Numbered from the stretch's first letter, positions 35,559-50,528 are shown. The stretch: DNA of 64,000 nucleotides from Leptospira kmetyi serovar Malaysia str. Bejo-Iso9 (GCF_000243735.2 NZ_AHMP02000003.1:186182-250181), one strand, 5' to 3'. The notes: a model not told the origin generated them from the sequence alone. Numbers and translations: made by a program.

Positions 35559-35739
35559 TTGTTCTTCGCTCGTCTCGACTTCGTCGAGAACCTTCGATAA
35601 CGCTCCGCTATCTTCGGCTGTCTCGCTCCCTATGGGTCGCTCGACAACTCACACATTTTCCGAATTCTGTCGCTTTTTCCGCGAAAACCGGAGGATTCCT
35701 CTTCACCATTTTCTCAAAACGACCGACCTTCAAGGAAGA

Positions 35740-37462
<1,723 letters not shown>

Positions 37463-37466
<4 letters not shown>

Positions 37467-38197
37467 AAAACGGATCGAACGTTTCCGGTTTTGCGGATTA
37501 TTGCTCGAGAAATTCTAAAATTCTTACCATAGGAATCGTATATTCTTTATTTATAATATTCTTTCTTTTATCCGGAAACGACTTCGGATTGGACGCACAG
37601 GACGCATCTCTCTGGACGGAAAAGAATCCGTATTCCGTGCGTCAAAGCATTAAGGTCGGTTCTCCCTTGTACGTCAAAATCAGAAACGGACTCCAAGCGG
37701 AGTTCGAACTCGAATCGAACGCGGACGAGACGATCACGCTGAAGTCGATGCCGGATAAAAAAATCATTCCCGATATGCCCTCGTATAACAACGATCGTAC
37801 GATTACCCGCAAGAATAAGGGAAAGATCAAATCCTTCGGAAAGGTAAAGGGAAATCTTACCGCTCTTGTCACCGCGGTCGATCCGAACACCGGACTTTTG
37901 ACGATCCAAGGTCAAAAGGTAAACGTAATCAACGGGGAGGAAAACAGTCTCGTTTTATCGGGAACCGTTTCTCCCGAGTTCGTGGAAAAGGATTCCTCGA
38001 TCGACGCGGACAAAATCGCGAATCTTCAGGTGAACTTCAACGGAAGAATCAATCCGAAACAGGTCAATCCTCCGATCGCTCTCAAGTCGGTAACGAATCC
38101 GGACGGTTCGGTAACGATCAAAGCCGAACTTTCGGAAGAGGAAAAACAGAGACTGATTCTGAACCAACTCAACCGGCTTTTGGGAGAATCACAATGA
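37463..38197 (+). CDS. flgH: Flagellar L-ring protein FlgH
   Basis: The 244-residue protein has an N-terminal membrane/signal segment (about 20-45, ILTIGIVYSLFIIFFLLSG) followed by FlgH-like sequence. Recognisable parts are SLWTEKNPYS, GNLTALVTAVDPNTGLLTIQ (20 residues) and ADKIANLQVNFNGR. In enteric bacteria FlgH is a lipoprotein; here the hydrophobic segment is followed by GNDFGLDAQ and no cysteine is in lipobox position, so it seems unlipidated. The internal region differs from enteric FlgH. It overlaps flgA and flgI by four bases each. Confidence 0.85.
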
Positions 38198-39336
38198 AAT
38201 TAAAATATTCCATTCTTTGCATGTTGTTGTTGGACGTGTTTTTGTTTTGTACGTCCGTGATCGTATTTTTGGCTTCGATCATTGCGCTCGCGTTTCCTTT
38301 TTCTTCCCTAAATGCGGCGGAACTTAGATTGAAGGACATCGCAAGAATCGAAGGAATCCGAGAAAATCAAATCGCGGGTTACGGAATCGTGGTCGGTCTT
38401 CCCGGAACGGGAGACAGTAAAACTCCGTTCACTTCGGAAAGTATGAAAAATTATTTGAAGAATCTCGGAGTGGAAGCGAACCTCAAACCGGATCAAACGC
38501 GAAACATCGCTTCAGTTTTGATCACGGCGACGATTCCCACCTACGCTAGAAAAGGCGATAAGTTAAACGTGGTCGTCTCTTCGATCGGAGACGCGAAGTC
38601 CCTCGAAGGCGGAGTTCTTTTACAATCTCCTTTGAAAACCGCGGGTGATAAAACCTTCGCAGTCGCATCGGGTGTGATTTCCTTCGGCGGAAGACAGGAA
38701 CAAGAACGAGGAAACAGTGCGAGAGGAAATAAAAAAACGGTCGGAGTCGTTCACGGCGGAGCGATCGTAGAACAGGAACTCGATCAGAATTTTTACGCTT
38801 CGGAACGGGTTCAAATTCAACTGGAGAATCAGGACTTCACTACGTTAAACGCTGTGATCTCTCAGATTCGTTCCATTCTTCCCGGAAAACACGGGATCGG
38901 ACCCGAGTCCGTGGTTCCCGTTTCTCCGACCGAAATCAATATCGTCCTCGGAAAAACGTTCGAAAACAAATCGGACTCGTTCTTATCTTTGTTAAGCGAC
39001 ATCGAAAATCTAAACGTGGAAACCCAAGTAAGACCCAAGGTCGTCATCAACGAAAGAACCGGCGTCATCGTGATGGGCGGAAACATAACGATCGAAGAAG
39101 TTGCGGTTTCCCGATCCGGACTGAACCTTTCCGTTACGGATAAAAATAGAAGACGCAACTGGCTCGGTAAGGAACAGGAACCTGTTAAAAGTTCGTTCTT
39201 AATCGAAGAATCCACGAGCGTAGGCGACGTGGTCGAAGCGCTCAACAAAGTGGGCGCGTCTACAAGAGACATCATAGCGATATTGGAAGCTCTTAAAAAG
39301 TCGGGCGCGTTACACGCGGAACTGGAGATACAGTGA
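38194..39336 (+). CDS. flgI: Flagellar P-ring protein FlgI
   Basis: The 380-residue protein is close to the normal FlgI length. A long hydrophobic leader (about 1-40, ending SSLNAAE) is followed by LRLKDIARIEGIRENQIAGY (20 residues), GLPGTGDSKTPFT, VVVSSIGDAKSLEGGVLLQS (20 residues), and near the C-terminus VGDVVEALNKVGASTRDIIA (20 residues), all family hallmarks. FlgI forms the ring round the rod in the peptidoglycan layer. It overlaps flgH by four bases and flgJ by one (TGATG). Confidence 0.95.
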   Translation: MKLKYSILCMLLLDVFLFCTSVIVFLASIIALAFPFSSLNAAELRLKDIARIEGIRENQIAGYGIVVGLPGTGDSKTPFTSESMKNYLKNLGVEANLKPDQTRNIASVLITATIPTYARKGDKLNVVVSSIGDAKSLEGGVLLQSPLKTAGDKTFAVASGVISFGGRQEQERGNSARGNKKTVGVVHGGAIVEQELDQNFYASERVQIQLENQDFTTLNAVISQIRSILPGKHGIGPESVVPVSPTEINIVLGKTFENKSDSFLSLLSDIENLNVETQVRPKVVINERTGVIVMGGNITIEEVAVSRSGLNLSVTDKNRRRNWLGKEQEPVKSSFLIEESTSVGDVVEALNKVGASTRDIIAILEALKKSGALHAELEIQ

Positions 39337-39821
39337 TGATCGATTCCATTCAAGATTATACGAACAGATTGAATCTCGTCGAGAAACCGGAAGTCAAAAG
39401 TCTTTTAAATTTCGAAAACGCGAACAAGAACAAAACGAATTCTTCCTTTCCGGATCTGCTTAGGGAAGAATTCAACGAAAAACTTTCCGGAAAGATCAGT
39501 TCTTCCGAGATCCGTCTTCCTCACAACATCAAGGAAGAAATTTCTGCCGATCCGTATCGTAAAAAACTATATTCAGCTTCCGTTGAATTCGAATCGATCT
39601 TCGTAAAGATGATGTTGACCGAAATGAAAAAGACCGTGGAGAAATCGGGTTTGATCGACGGCGGTCACGCGGAAGAGATCTTCGAGGACATGCTCTACGA
39701 CGAATATTCAAAAAATCTTTCCTCGAATTCGTCCCTGGGGCTCGCGGAACAGATCTATCAATCCTTGTCCTCCAATCTTCCTCCGGTGAACCCGGCTCAG
39801 AGAACGGATCGCAAAGCCTAA
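39336..39821 (+). CDS. flgJ: FlgJ-type rod-binding protein, muramidase domain absent
   Basis: About 161 residues from ATG 39336, which has GGAG eight bases upstream; GTG 39333 is possible. The segment YSASVEFESIFVKMMLTEMK (20 residues) and SLGLAEQIYQSL match the rod-binding (FlgJ N-terminal) domain. The C-terminal muramidase domain of enteric FlgJ is absent, as in many bacteria. It probably caps or chaperones rod assembly. It ends the flagellar operon and meets the convergent YihY-type gene six bases later. Confidence 0.85.
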   Translation: MIDSIQDYTNRLNLVEKPEVKSLLNFENANKNKTNSSFPDLLREEFNEKLSGKISSSEIRLPHNIKEEISADPYRKKLYSASVEFESIFVKMMLTEMKKTVEKSGLIDGGHAEEIFEDMLYDEYSKNLSSNSSLGLAEQIYQSLSSNLPPVNPAQRTDRKA

Positions 39822-39827
39822 CCGCAG

Positions 39828-42077
<2,250 letters not shown>

Positions 42078-42080
42078 CGT

Positions 42081-42968
42081 TCATTCCGCCTTAAAGCTGT
42101 ACAGAACCATGGACGAGGTCAAGGGTCTGTTTCGTTTTTTGAGTTTGCTTTTCCAGTGATAGACGCCGATTCGAATCCACTTCCAGTATTCTTTCCAGGA
42201 ACGAAAACTTCCCCTGGACTTGAGCAGTTTTGCGAAGAGAGAAAAATCGACTCCGGGATAAGTGATATGATTCTTAAAACCGGATCGATCAAGAATTTTT
42301 TTCAAATTCGATTCCGAATAATAATAAAAATGTCCGGGTAGATAGTAATGATAAGACGGTCCCGCGTCGATCGCTTGCCAACCTTCGAAGTTCGCGGTTT
42401 GCAAAAGAAGAAGACCTCCCGGTTTTAGAATCCGATTCAATTTTTCGAATACTTTCGCCGGTTCGGAAAGATGTTCTATGACTTCGACGAGCGTAACGAC
42501 GTCGAAAAAATTCTCGGGTAAATCCGCGTCCAAAAATTCTCCCTGATACACTTTCAATCCTCTGGATCTTGCGACCTCGGAAGAATAGGAAGAAATTTCC
42601 ACACCCGTAACTCCGAAGCCCGCCTCTTTCGCGCAGTTTAAAAATCCGCCGAAGGAACATCCTATGTCCAAAAATTCTCCCTTTCGTTTGAATCGGCGTA
42701 TGTTTCGGATGCGAGCCTTCCATACGTAACGATCGAACGTTTCCGTTTGTCTCTCGTCCCGATAGGAAAAATCCGCGTTTCCGGAATAGTATTCTTCGGT
42801 GTAAAGAGAGGAGGCTTCCGGTCGCGGATACTGGGTCTGAAGTCCGCAGAAATTACATAAGTATATTGGAATATTATAATTTTTAAATGAAGAATGGTAT
42901 AAAAATTTCCAGTCTTTCGCCTGGCAGCAGGGGCAGGTTTCGTCTATAGTTTTGCCAGAAAAATCCAA
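42081..42968 (-). CDS. SAM methyltransferase with N-terminal zinc-ribbon
   Basis: I start the gene at TTG 42968, about 295 residues, because AAGGA lies seven bases upstream and because the longer frame lies entirely inside the neighbour. The first part has CPCCQAKDW and CNFCGLQTQYP, two cysteine pairs of a zinc ribbon. A class I methyltransferase core follows with GEFLDIGCSFGGFLNCAKEA (20 residues; motif I), VVTLVEVIEHLSEPAKVFEK (20 residues) and LKPGGLLLLQT. This layout is common in enzymes that modify sugars or cell-surface metabolites. It overlaps the upstream methyltransferase by 25 bases. Confidence 0.82.
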   Translation of the reverse strand: MDFSGKTIDETCPCCQAKDWKFLYHSSFKNYNIPIYLCNFCGLQTQYPRPEASSLYTEEYYSGNADFSYRDERQTETFDRYVWKARIRNIRRFKRKGEFLDIGCSFGGFLNCAKEAGFGVTGVEISSYSSEVARSRGLKVYQGEFLDADLPENFFDVVTLVEVIEHLSEPAKVFEKLNRILKPGGLLLLQTANFEGWQAIDAGPSYHYYLPGHFYYYSESNLKKILDRSGFKNHITYPGVDFSLFAKLLKSRGSFRSWKEYWKWIRIGVYHWKSKLKKRNRPLTSSMVLYSFKAE

Positions 42969-43600
42969 TGACAGATCCTTTCTTCCAATTTTCCGAGAGG
43001 GGTCCGTTCGGTGTAACCGAATTCGACTTCGGAGAATTCCTTTAAGTCTTCTTTCAATTCTTCCAACGTATAAAATCGGGAATAGGCTCCCTTTAAATCC
43101 TGTGTTTGGATCGTGTTTCCTTGCGCCTTCAAATGTGTGTCCCCGACCGCGCGCACGGATCCCGCGAGAAACCCGCCTTTTTTGAGGATTCTTTTTTGAT
43201 CGGAGAGAATCGCTTGGGCCGCTTCGACGGAGTTGTAGTGGAGAACCCCCCAACTTACGATCACGTCGAAAAAATTCTCGTCGAACGGAAAAGGAGGTTT
43301 GTCGCTGAACGACGCTTTGACGAAAGGATACGTTTCTTGGATCGTCTTCACCGAGTTTTCGGTGTAATCGGTCGCGTAGGTTTGATAACCGAATTCGTTT
43401 AACAAAATGCAGTGTCTTCCCGAACCCGCTCCGAAGTCCAAGGCTCTACGTTCGTTCGTATTTGGAGATTGTTCGGAGAATACGTTTCCGATCTTGGAAA
43501 GCATCCGCACCAGATTCTCGTCCGGATATCCGAGTCTGGATTTGTTTCTCGTATAATGAACGTTCCAGGCGGATTGAGAGGAAGGTTCAGACGGATTCAA
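42944..43600 (-). CDS. Class I SAM-dependent methyltransferase
   Basis: The core shows RALDFGAGSGRHCILLNEFG (20 residues; motif I), DVIVSWGVLHY and ILKKGGFLAGS. I prefer TTG 43600, with GGAAGG five bases upstream, giving about 218 residues; the longer frame from 43672 would overlap the ATP-grasp gene by 86 bases. With TTG 43600 the overlap is 14 bases. It is the middle gene of an ATP-grasp/methyltransferase/methyltransferase run. Substrate unknown. Confidence 0.82.
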   Translation of the reverse strand: MNPSEPSSQSAWNVHYTRNKSRLGYPDENLVRMLSKIGNVFSEQSPNTNERRALDFGAGSGRHCILLNEFGYQTYATDYTENSVKTIQETYPFVKASFSDKPPFPFDENFFDVIVSWGVLHYNSVEAAQAILSDQKRILKKGGFLAGSVRAVGDTHLKAQGNTIQTQDLKGAYSRFYTLEELKEDLKEFSEVEFGYTERTPLGKLEERICHWIFLAKL

Positions 43601-44846
43601 ACGTACCTTCCATTCTTTGAAGGACCGATTCTTTCCATTGTTCCAAGGTCTGATTGTTTTGTTCGGGTCCAAGGATTCCGACGCTGCGAGCGCGAACTCC
43701 GTTTCCTTCGTTCGTTTTTAAAACCTCTCCGTGTTGTTTCAGCTTACGATCGAAAAGAATTTTTTCCTTTCCGATAGGAACGAACTCGGAGTGATTCGCG
43801 AGTTTGGATTTTCCTTCGGGCGGCGCCGTGAAAAAAATTCCCGCGTATTTTTTGGGAACGGAAGAATAGTTTGCGAACGGTTTGATCGTTTCGCCTACGA
43901 GAAGTTTGACTAAGTTTTCGAAGTAAGACGAGCCGAAGTAATTCGGAATTAGAGTGTCCGCCAAAAATTCTCCGCCGACTTCGGGAACCGCTTCGATGAG
44001 ATAAATTTCGCCTTCGGGATTGATTCTGAATTCAGCGACGAACGGGCAGTCGTTCATCCGGGTTGCGGCGATTAAGGCCCTGCAATTCAGAAGAATTTCT
44101 CCGATCAATTCGGAATGTAAAAAGGGAAGCGTATGAGCGATTTCTAAATAAGGCGCGTATTTCGTAACGTCCTTGTGCGAGATGGACGCGGGGAAAAATT
44201 CTCGATTTTGAACCAGACCGCAAACCGTGATCTCGAAACCGGGAATATATTCCTCGGCGATCCATTCTTCCCGTTCCGCGTTATGCGCGCTTGTCTTTTT
44301 TTTCGCGGAAGAAGTTTTGGGTTTTACGGTTTTCTTTTTGGATTTTAGGAACTGTTCCCATTCTTCCGGATCGTGAAAGGTTCTGATTCCTTCCTTTCCG
44401 TTTCCTCGGGACGGTTTATACACGAACGGAAATTGGTTTTTGGCGATCGGGGATTTTGGATCGTAACTTTCGGGCGTGAGGATTCCGACCTTGTTGGCTA
44501 TTTCTTTGAGTAGATTCTTATCCGAACAGATTTCCACACAGTCAAGACTAGCATAACGTAGTTTTAATTTTTCGGCGATATAGGACGCGGTGTAAGTCGC
44601 TTTTCCGTAGGAGCGGGTGCCGACTCCGAGGATTCTTCCTTGAAGAGGGATTTCGGAAACGGTCTTTAGAATTTTACGATATTCTGTTACGGATTCCATG
44701 ATTCGGAGCGCGGCGATGCCCAGACCCGGCGCGCGATCGTTTTGATCCACCGCGATCACGGAATAACCCAAATCGATCGCGGCGGAAATCAAAGGAACCT
44801 GATTGGTTCCCGCGCCGATGGAAAGAAAATATCCCTTTTGTTTCAT
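43587..44846 (-). CDS. ATP-grasp carboxylate-amine ligase-like protein
   Basis: The 419-residue protein begins with a Rossmann-like pre-ATP-grasp domain (SIGAGTNQVPLISAAIDLGY, 20 residues). ATP-grasp signs follow: FVYKPSRGNGKEGIR, WIAEEYIPGFEITVCGLV, and VAEFRINPEGEIYLIEAVPE (20 residues) with the metal-binding Glu/Asn region. A Lys/Thr/Ser-rich insert (about 180-205) interrupts the ATP-binding half. Such enzymes couple ATP to form an amide or ester from an acyl-phosphate intermediate. It overlaps the next gene, and with two methyltransferases forms a small biosynthetic or modification operon; the product is not known. Confidence 0.85.
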   Translation of the reverse strand: MKQKGYFLSIGAGTNQVPLISAAIDLGYSVIAVDQNDRAPGLGIAALRIMESVTEYRKILKTVSEIPLQGRILGVGTRSYGKATYTASYIAEKLKLRYASLDCVEICSDKNLLKEIANKVGILTPESYDPKSPIAKNQFPFVYKPSRGNGKEGIRTFHDPEEWEQFLKSKKKTVKPKTSSAKKKTSAHNAEREEWIAEEYIPGFEITVCGLVQNREFFPASISHKDVTKYAPYLEIAHTLPFLHSELIGEILLNCRALIAATRMNDCPFVAEFRINPEGEIYLIEAVPEVGGEFLADTLIPNYFGSSYFENLVKLLVGETIKPFANYSSVPKKYAGIFFTAPPEGKSKLANHSEFVPIGKEKILFDRKLKQHGEVLKTNEGNGVRARSVGILGPEQNNQTLEQWKESVLQRMEGTFESV

Positions 44847-44891
44847 CCTCCGTAGATTTCTTTTCGGAGGGCCTTGAAAGTCAAAGGATTT

Positions 44892-45353
44892 TTAAGAGGT
44901 GATCTGATACGATTCGATCCATTCCGAGGCACGGGCCGGATCGGTGTAAAAGTGTTCGTTTTCCTTTCCGAATTTTTCCTCGTAAGAATCGATCTTAGTC
45001 GCGTCTTGATGAACGTGAACCGCCGCCACACAACGAATGCCTCTTCGATTTTGAAAGCTCATCTGTTTGGATTCTTCGAAGAGATCCACGTAACCGACCT
45101 TCCATCCGTAATCGGAAAGGGTCCGGGGAATGATCGTACGAAATCGTTTGTGCGCGTTTAAGTCCGCGGCTTCGAATCCGTGCAGGTTTACGAATATCTT
45201 AAACGCTCCGTTGTCCTCTATCTTCGCCAAAGAATCCATCAAGGATTTTTCCCAAATCTCGACGTCTTCGGTTTCCACTTTGCCGCCGATTCTCGTGGAA
45301 ATTAATTTTTGCTCGGGGAACCATTCGGTTTTCGTAATTTTTACGGTTTCCAT
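44892..45353 (-). CDS. Conserved small soluble protein, STAS-like length
   Basis: ATG 45353 is supported by AAGGAGA just upstream, giving 153 residues; the open frame extends further, but the extra residues look non-coding. The sequence has METVKITKTEWFPEQKLIST (20 residues) and LAKIEDNGAFKIFVNLHGFE (20 residues), with alternating strands and helices, no membrane segment and no clear active site. It might be a SpoIIAA/STAS-like fold, as in some proteins that partner SpoIIE phosphatases, but no serine phosphorylation motif is evident. Function unknown. Confidence 0.65.
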   Translation of the reverse strand: METVKITKTEWFPEQKLISTRIGGKVETEDVEIWEKSLMDSLAKIEDNGAFKIFVNLHGFEAADLNAHKRFRTIIPRTLSDYGWKVGYVDLFEESKQMSFQNRRGIRCVAAVHVHQDATKIDSYEEKFGKENEHFYTDPARASEWIESYQITS

Positions 45354-45480
45354 CCGTCTCCTTTTGCGCTCATTGCGCGTGTGAGTTTGACGGAAAACGG
45401 ATGGACGAAGGTCTTCAAAAATCAAGATCGGGAAAGAATTTGTTTCTCTCTTTTATAAAGAGGAACCGCGTTTGTGAAAG

Positions 45481-45978
45481 TTACGAAACGCGTTCGTAAA
45501 GGATTCGAACGCCGCCGGCCTTTTCTCCGTTCGGTCTGAGGTTTTGGGAAAAGATGATCAACTTATCGTCTCCGTCTTTTTCCAAACTCGTTCTCCAACC
45601 CCAACTCGTTTCCGGAGTTTCTCCACCGTAGTGTCCCGTAACGGACCATTCTTTCGCGCCGGGAACGCCTTCGGAAAATAAAATTCCGCTTCCCATTCCG
45701 AAACTTTCTACCCACGCGGATTCGTATCTTCGTTTGTCGATATGATATCCGTAGATCGCGATTCCTTCGAAAGGTTCTCCGCCGTAACTTCCCTTGTATT
45801 CGTGGAGAAGAAATCTTCCACCTAATATGAGTTTGATGGTTCCCGCAATCGGAGATTCGTCGGTGACCTCTCCCTCTTTGAACATCATCTGGTTGACGCC
45901 TTTCCAATTCCCCGTATAGGATTCGAATTCTTTGTGGACGCCTTCTCGTTTTGAAGTTTCAAACTTTTCTTTACTCAT
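45481..45978 (-). CDS. DUF1579-like protein
   Basis: The 165-residue protein matches the DUF1579 pattern: YTGNWKGVNQMMF near the start, LGGRFLLHEYKGSYGGEPFE (20 residues), and IAIYGYHIDKRRYESAWVES (20 residues). The fold should be a lipocalin-like beta barrel. No signal peptide is visible, so it is cytoplasmic. Function not established. Confidence 0.8.
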   Translation of the reverse strand: MSKEKFETSKREGVHKEFESYTGNWKGVNQMMFKEGEVTDESPIAGTIKLILGGRFLLHEYKGSYGGEPFEGIAIYGYHIDKRRYESAWVESFGMGSGILFSEGVPGAKEWSVTGHYGGETPETSWGWRTSLEKDGDDKLIIFSQNLRPNGEKAGGVRILYERVS

Positions 45979-46066
45979 GGCGAAAGAGTGGGACCGATTT
46001 CGGGAAAACGGTCAAGAAGAATTGAGCGAAAAATTTCCGGATATTTGCCCGAAAGAGTCTTAGGAT

Positions 46067-46738
46067 TTATTTCACTTCGAATTCCACCGTGACGCGGGCC
46101 TGGATCTTCCGTTCTCCCACGGAGATCGGGGAAGAATCTTCGACTCTGCCTTTCATCTGATACACTACCGTCGGGTTTACGGAAGAATCGGATTCTACGA
46201 TCTTGACGGCGCCGACTTCTTTTTTGCCGAGGGAATTTGCGAGAATCAAAGCCTTCTCCCTTGCGTCCTGATAAGCGGCGACTAACGCTTCTTGTTCCTG
46301 TTTGGTTGTCGAGTCCGATTTGAATTCGATTCCGCTGACGTTGTTGACTCCCAGCTTTTGAATTTCCAAAAGCAGATCCTTATAGAGTTTGAGGTTTCTC
46401 AACTTCAAAAGAATTCCGGAAGATGCGAGATACGGTCTTTGTTTTCCTTCCTCCAAATATTGTCTTTGCAACGTGTAATCGGTGGTATAAATGTCCTTGG
46501 AGGCGATCTTAAATTCTTTGGAAAGAGTTTGGATCACGTTAGCCGCTCTTTGAAGGTTTTTTTCCTGCGCGGTTTTCGCTTCCTTGTCTTCGACCTCGAC
46601 GGCGAAACTCATTTGTAAGTAATCGGTTTCCACAAGCGCGATTCCGCTTCCGGAAACGGTTATGGTTTGTTTGGATTCTGAAAAAATTCCCAGCACGGGA
46701 AAGAAAAGAAGTAGGGTTGCTATTTTGGTTCGGATCAT
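46067..46738 (-). CDS. SIMPL-domain (DUF541) periplasmic protein
   Basis: ATG 46738 gives about 223 residues with a signal peptide (MIRTKIATLLLFFPVLGIFS, 20 residues); the TTG further upstream lies in the groEL terminator and is unlikely. The mature protein has ITVSGSGIALVETDYLQMSF (20 residues), LRNLKLYKDLLLEIQKLG and AYQDAREKALILANSLGKKE (20 residues), typical of the SIMPL/DUF541 family. Some relatives protect from oxidative stress. Its role here is unknown. Confidence 0.85.
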   Translation of the reverse strand: MIRTKIATLLLFFPVLGIFSESKQTITVSGSGIALVETDYLQMSFAVEVEDKEAKTAQEKNLQRAANVIQTLSKEFKIASKDIYTTDYTLQRQYLEEGKQRPYLASSGILLKLRNLKLYKDLLLEIQKLGVNNVSGIEFKSDSTTKQEQEALVAAYQDAREKALILANSLGKKEVGAVKIVESDSSVNPTVVYQMKGRVEDSSPISVGERKIQARVTVEFEVK

Positions 46739-46775
46739 GGGAGAAAGGTTTTCCGCGATCCGCGCGTTTGAAAAC

Positions 46776-46810
46776 AAAAAAAGGCGGAAGAGGAGAACCT
46801 CTACCGCCTT
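46776..46810 (-). terminator. Intrinsic terminator of groES-groEL
   Basis: On the minus strand, a 13-base stem (AAGGCGGTAGAGG with CCTCTTCCGCCTT, one mismatch) closes a four-base loop and is followed by seven T residues. It begins 31 bases after the groEL stop and lies just upstream of the SIMPL gene start, so that gene needs its own promoter. Confidence 0.9.
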
Positions 46811-46841
46811 CTTCGATTTGAAAAAGAATCGGAAGAATGAA

Positions 46842-48482
<1,641 letters not shown>

Positions 48483-48493
48483 TCACTCCCAAA

Positions 48494-48797
<304 letters not shown>

Positions 48798-48810
48798 GCA
48801 ATAATGTGAT

Positions 48811-48837
48811 TTAGCACTTTGTGAGGAAGAGTGCTTG
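48811..48837. promoter_or_regulatory. CIRCE element 1 (HrcA operator), groES leader
   Basis: TTAGCACTT (48811-48819), nine bases, GAGTGCTTG (48829-48837). The consensus is TTAGCACTC-N9-GAGTGCTAA, so three positions differ. The site lies about 27 bases before groES, probably just after the transcription start. Confidence 0.92.
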
Positions 48838-48848
48838 TATAGTTTTTC

Positions 48849-48877
48849 ATTAGAAAAATTCGGTTCCAAAGCGTCAA
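48849..48877 (-). promoter_or_regulatory. Sigma-70 promoter of groES-groEL
   Basis: On the minus strand TTGACG (48877-48872) is followed by a 17-base spacer and TCTAAT (48854-48849). The -35 hexamer overlaps the upstream CIRCE element and the start should fall near 48841, just before the downstream one. HrcA bound at either site would block this promoter. Confidence 0.7.
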
Positions 48878-48901
48878 GCACTTTGCTGGCGAGAGTGCTA
48901 A
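48875..48901. promoter_or_regulatory. CIRCE element 2 (HrcA operator), overlapping the -35
   Basis: CAAGCACTT (48875-48883), nine bases, GAGTGCTAA (48893-48901). The right arm is perfect. Its centre is 64 bases, about six helical turns, from that of element 1, so dimers at both could interact. Confidence 0.92.
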
Positions 48902-48992
48902 AATCCAAGCCTCAGAAAAAACGGAAAACGGAAGAATTTTCAAAACCGATCGTATTCGAACGCGTCTAAGAAAAATTCGTCCCTAGGAAAAC

Positions 48993-50528
48993 ATGTTTTC
49001 GAAAGAAAATCTCATTCGAGTCAAAGACCTCAATCAAAAGCCGATTCTCGAGGAAAAACCGTATCTTCTCTACTGGATGTCCATGGCGAGAAGGCTCGCC
49101 TGGAATCATTCTTTGGATTATGCGATTCATCTTTCTAAAAAATACAAAAAAGAACTTCTGATCTACGAACCCGTAAAGATGGATTATCCCTGGAGTTCTC
49201 CGAGGTTTCACAAGTTCATCTTGGAAGGAATGGCTTCCAATGCGAAGGAAGCGAAAAAGCTCGGGCTGATCTACCGCGCCTTTGTCGAAACGCCGGACAA
49301 TCCGATTTCGGAAGTTTTGGGAAAAATCGCGTCGAACGCATCGTTGATCGTTACGGACGATTATCCGGCCTATATCATTCCCGAAATGTTGGAACGCGTA
49401 TCGGAAATCGTAGAATGTAAACTTCTCGCGGTCGATTCCAATTCCATCATACCGCTTTCGCTTTACGGAGAATTCGCGTCCGCGGCGAGAATCTTAAGAC
49501 CGAGAGTTCATAAACTTTTTCCCGAGGCTTGGAAGTTCAGATCCTCTTCAAAACCCGAAAAGCCGCATCGGGAAAAGGAGAATTCCTGGCTTCTGGAGAA
49601 TCCGAATTCTCCCTTGAAAAAAATTTCCTGGTTCGACGGGAATCCGGATTCGATCGATCCTATATGCAAAAAATGTAATTTTATTTTTTCGGATGTTCTT
49701 CCCGTCGAGGGAAAGATCGGAGGAAGGGAAGAGGGTCTCAAACTTCTCGGAAATTTTTTGAAACGCGGGCTTGCGGGTTACGCGGAACTGAGAAGCCAAC
49801 CGAAATCTCCAAAGGATTCGTATTCTTCCCTTTTATCTCCGTATTTGCATTTCGGTCATATTTCTCAAGAAGAAGTCGTAAGCGCGGTTTTGGATTGGGA
49901 ATTGGAGGAACCTTGGAATCCGGGTGTGATCGTTCCCGAAAACAAAAACAGAAAGGAAGGTTATTTCCATCCGAACGATAACGTGAATTCTTTTTTGGAC
50001 GAGCTCGTCACTTGGAGGGACGTGGGATTTTTGATGTTTTGGAAGAATCCTTCGTTTCGCAAGGATTTGCGGATTCTTCCGGATTGGATTCAAAAGAATT
50101 TGGATTTTCACGGAAGAGATTCTCGTCCGTATCTTTACACAAAGGATCAACTGGAGAATGCGGTGACGCATGACGCGGTTTGGAACGCGGCTCAAAAGGA
50201 ACTCGTTTTGACCGGTTCCATGCACAATTATTTAAGAATGCTCTGGGGAAAAAAAGTGATCGAGTGGAGCGCCGATTACGAAACCGCGTTTGAAATTCTC
50301 GAGGACTTCAACAACAAATACGCATACGACGGAAGAGATCCGAATTCGTATACGGGAATTTTATGGTGTTTCGGTTTGTTTGATCGGCCTTGGTTTCCGG
50401 AGCGCGCAGTATTCGGAAACATCCGTTATATGTCTTCGGATTCCACGAAGAAAAAATTCAAACTGCAATCCTACTTTGATTATATAAAATCCTTGGAGGA
50501 ACCGAACCTCGGATCGATTCAGAAATAA
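48993..50528 (+). CDS. Class II CPD photolyase
   Basis: The 511-residue flavoprotein matches class II deoxyribodipyrimidine photolyases. N-terminal alpha/beta part: YLLYWMSMARRLAWNHSLDY (20 residues). C-terminal FAD-binding part: KELVLTGSMHNYLRMLWGKK (20 residues), KVIEWSADYETAFEILEDFN (20 residues), NKYAYDGRDPNSYTGILWCF (20 residues) and FGLFDRPWFPERAVFGNIRY (20 residues), all distinctive of the class. It uses blue/near-UV light to split cyclobutane pyrimidine dimers. It runs divergently from groES, its leader abutting the CIRCE-2 region. Confidence 0.95.
   Translation: MFSKENLIRVKDLNQKPILEEKPYLLYWMSMARRLAWNHSLDYAIHLSKKYKKELLIYEPVKMDYPWSSPRFHKFILEGMASNAKEAKKLGLIYRAFVETPDNPISEVLGKIASNASLIVTDDYPAYIIPEMLERVSEIVECKLLAVDSNSIIPLSLYGEFASAARILRPRVHKLFPEAWKFRSSSKPEKPHREKENSWLLENPNSPLKKISWFDGNPDSIDPICKKCNFIFSDVLPVEGKIGGREEGLKLLGNFLKRGLAGYAELRSQPKSPKDSYSSLLSPYLHFGHISQEEVVSAVLDWELEEPWNPGVIVPENKNRKEGYFHPNDNVNSFLDELVTWRDVGFLMFWKNPSFRKDLRILPDWIQKNLDFHGRDSRPYLYTKDQLENAVTHDAVWNAAQKELVLTGSMHNYLRMLWGKKVIEWSADYETAFEILEDFNNKYAYDGRDPNSYTGILWCFGLFDRPWFPERAVFGNIRYMSSDSTKKKFKLQSYFDYIKSLEEPNLGSIQK

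Noticed and set aside
42969..43253. N-terminal extension of the zinc-ribbon methyltransferase
   Set aside because: The residues are arginine-rich, antisense-like, and lie within the neighbouring methyltransferase gene in another frame; a good ribosome site supports TTG 42968.
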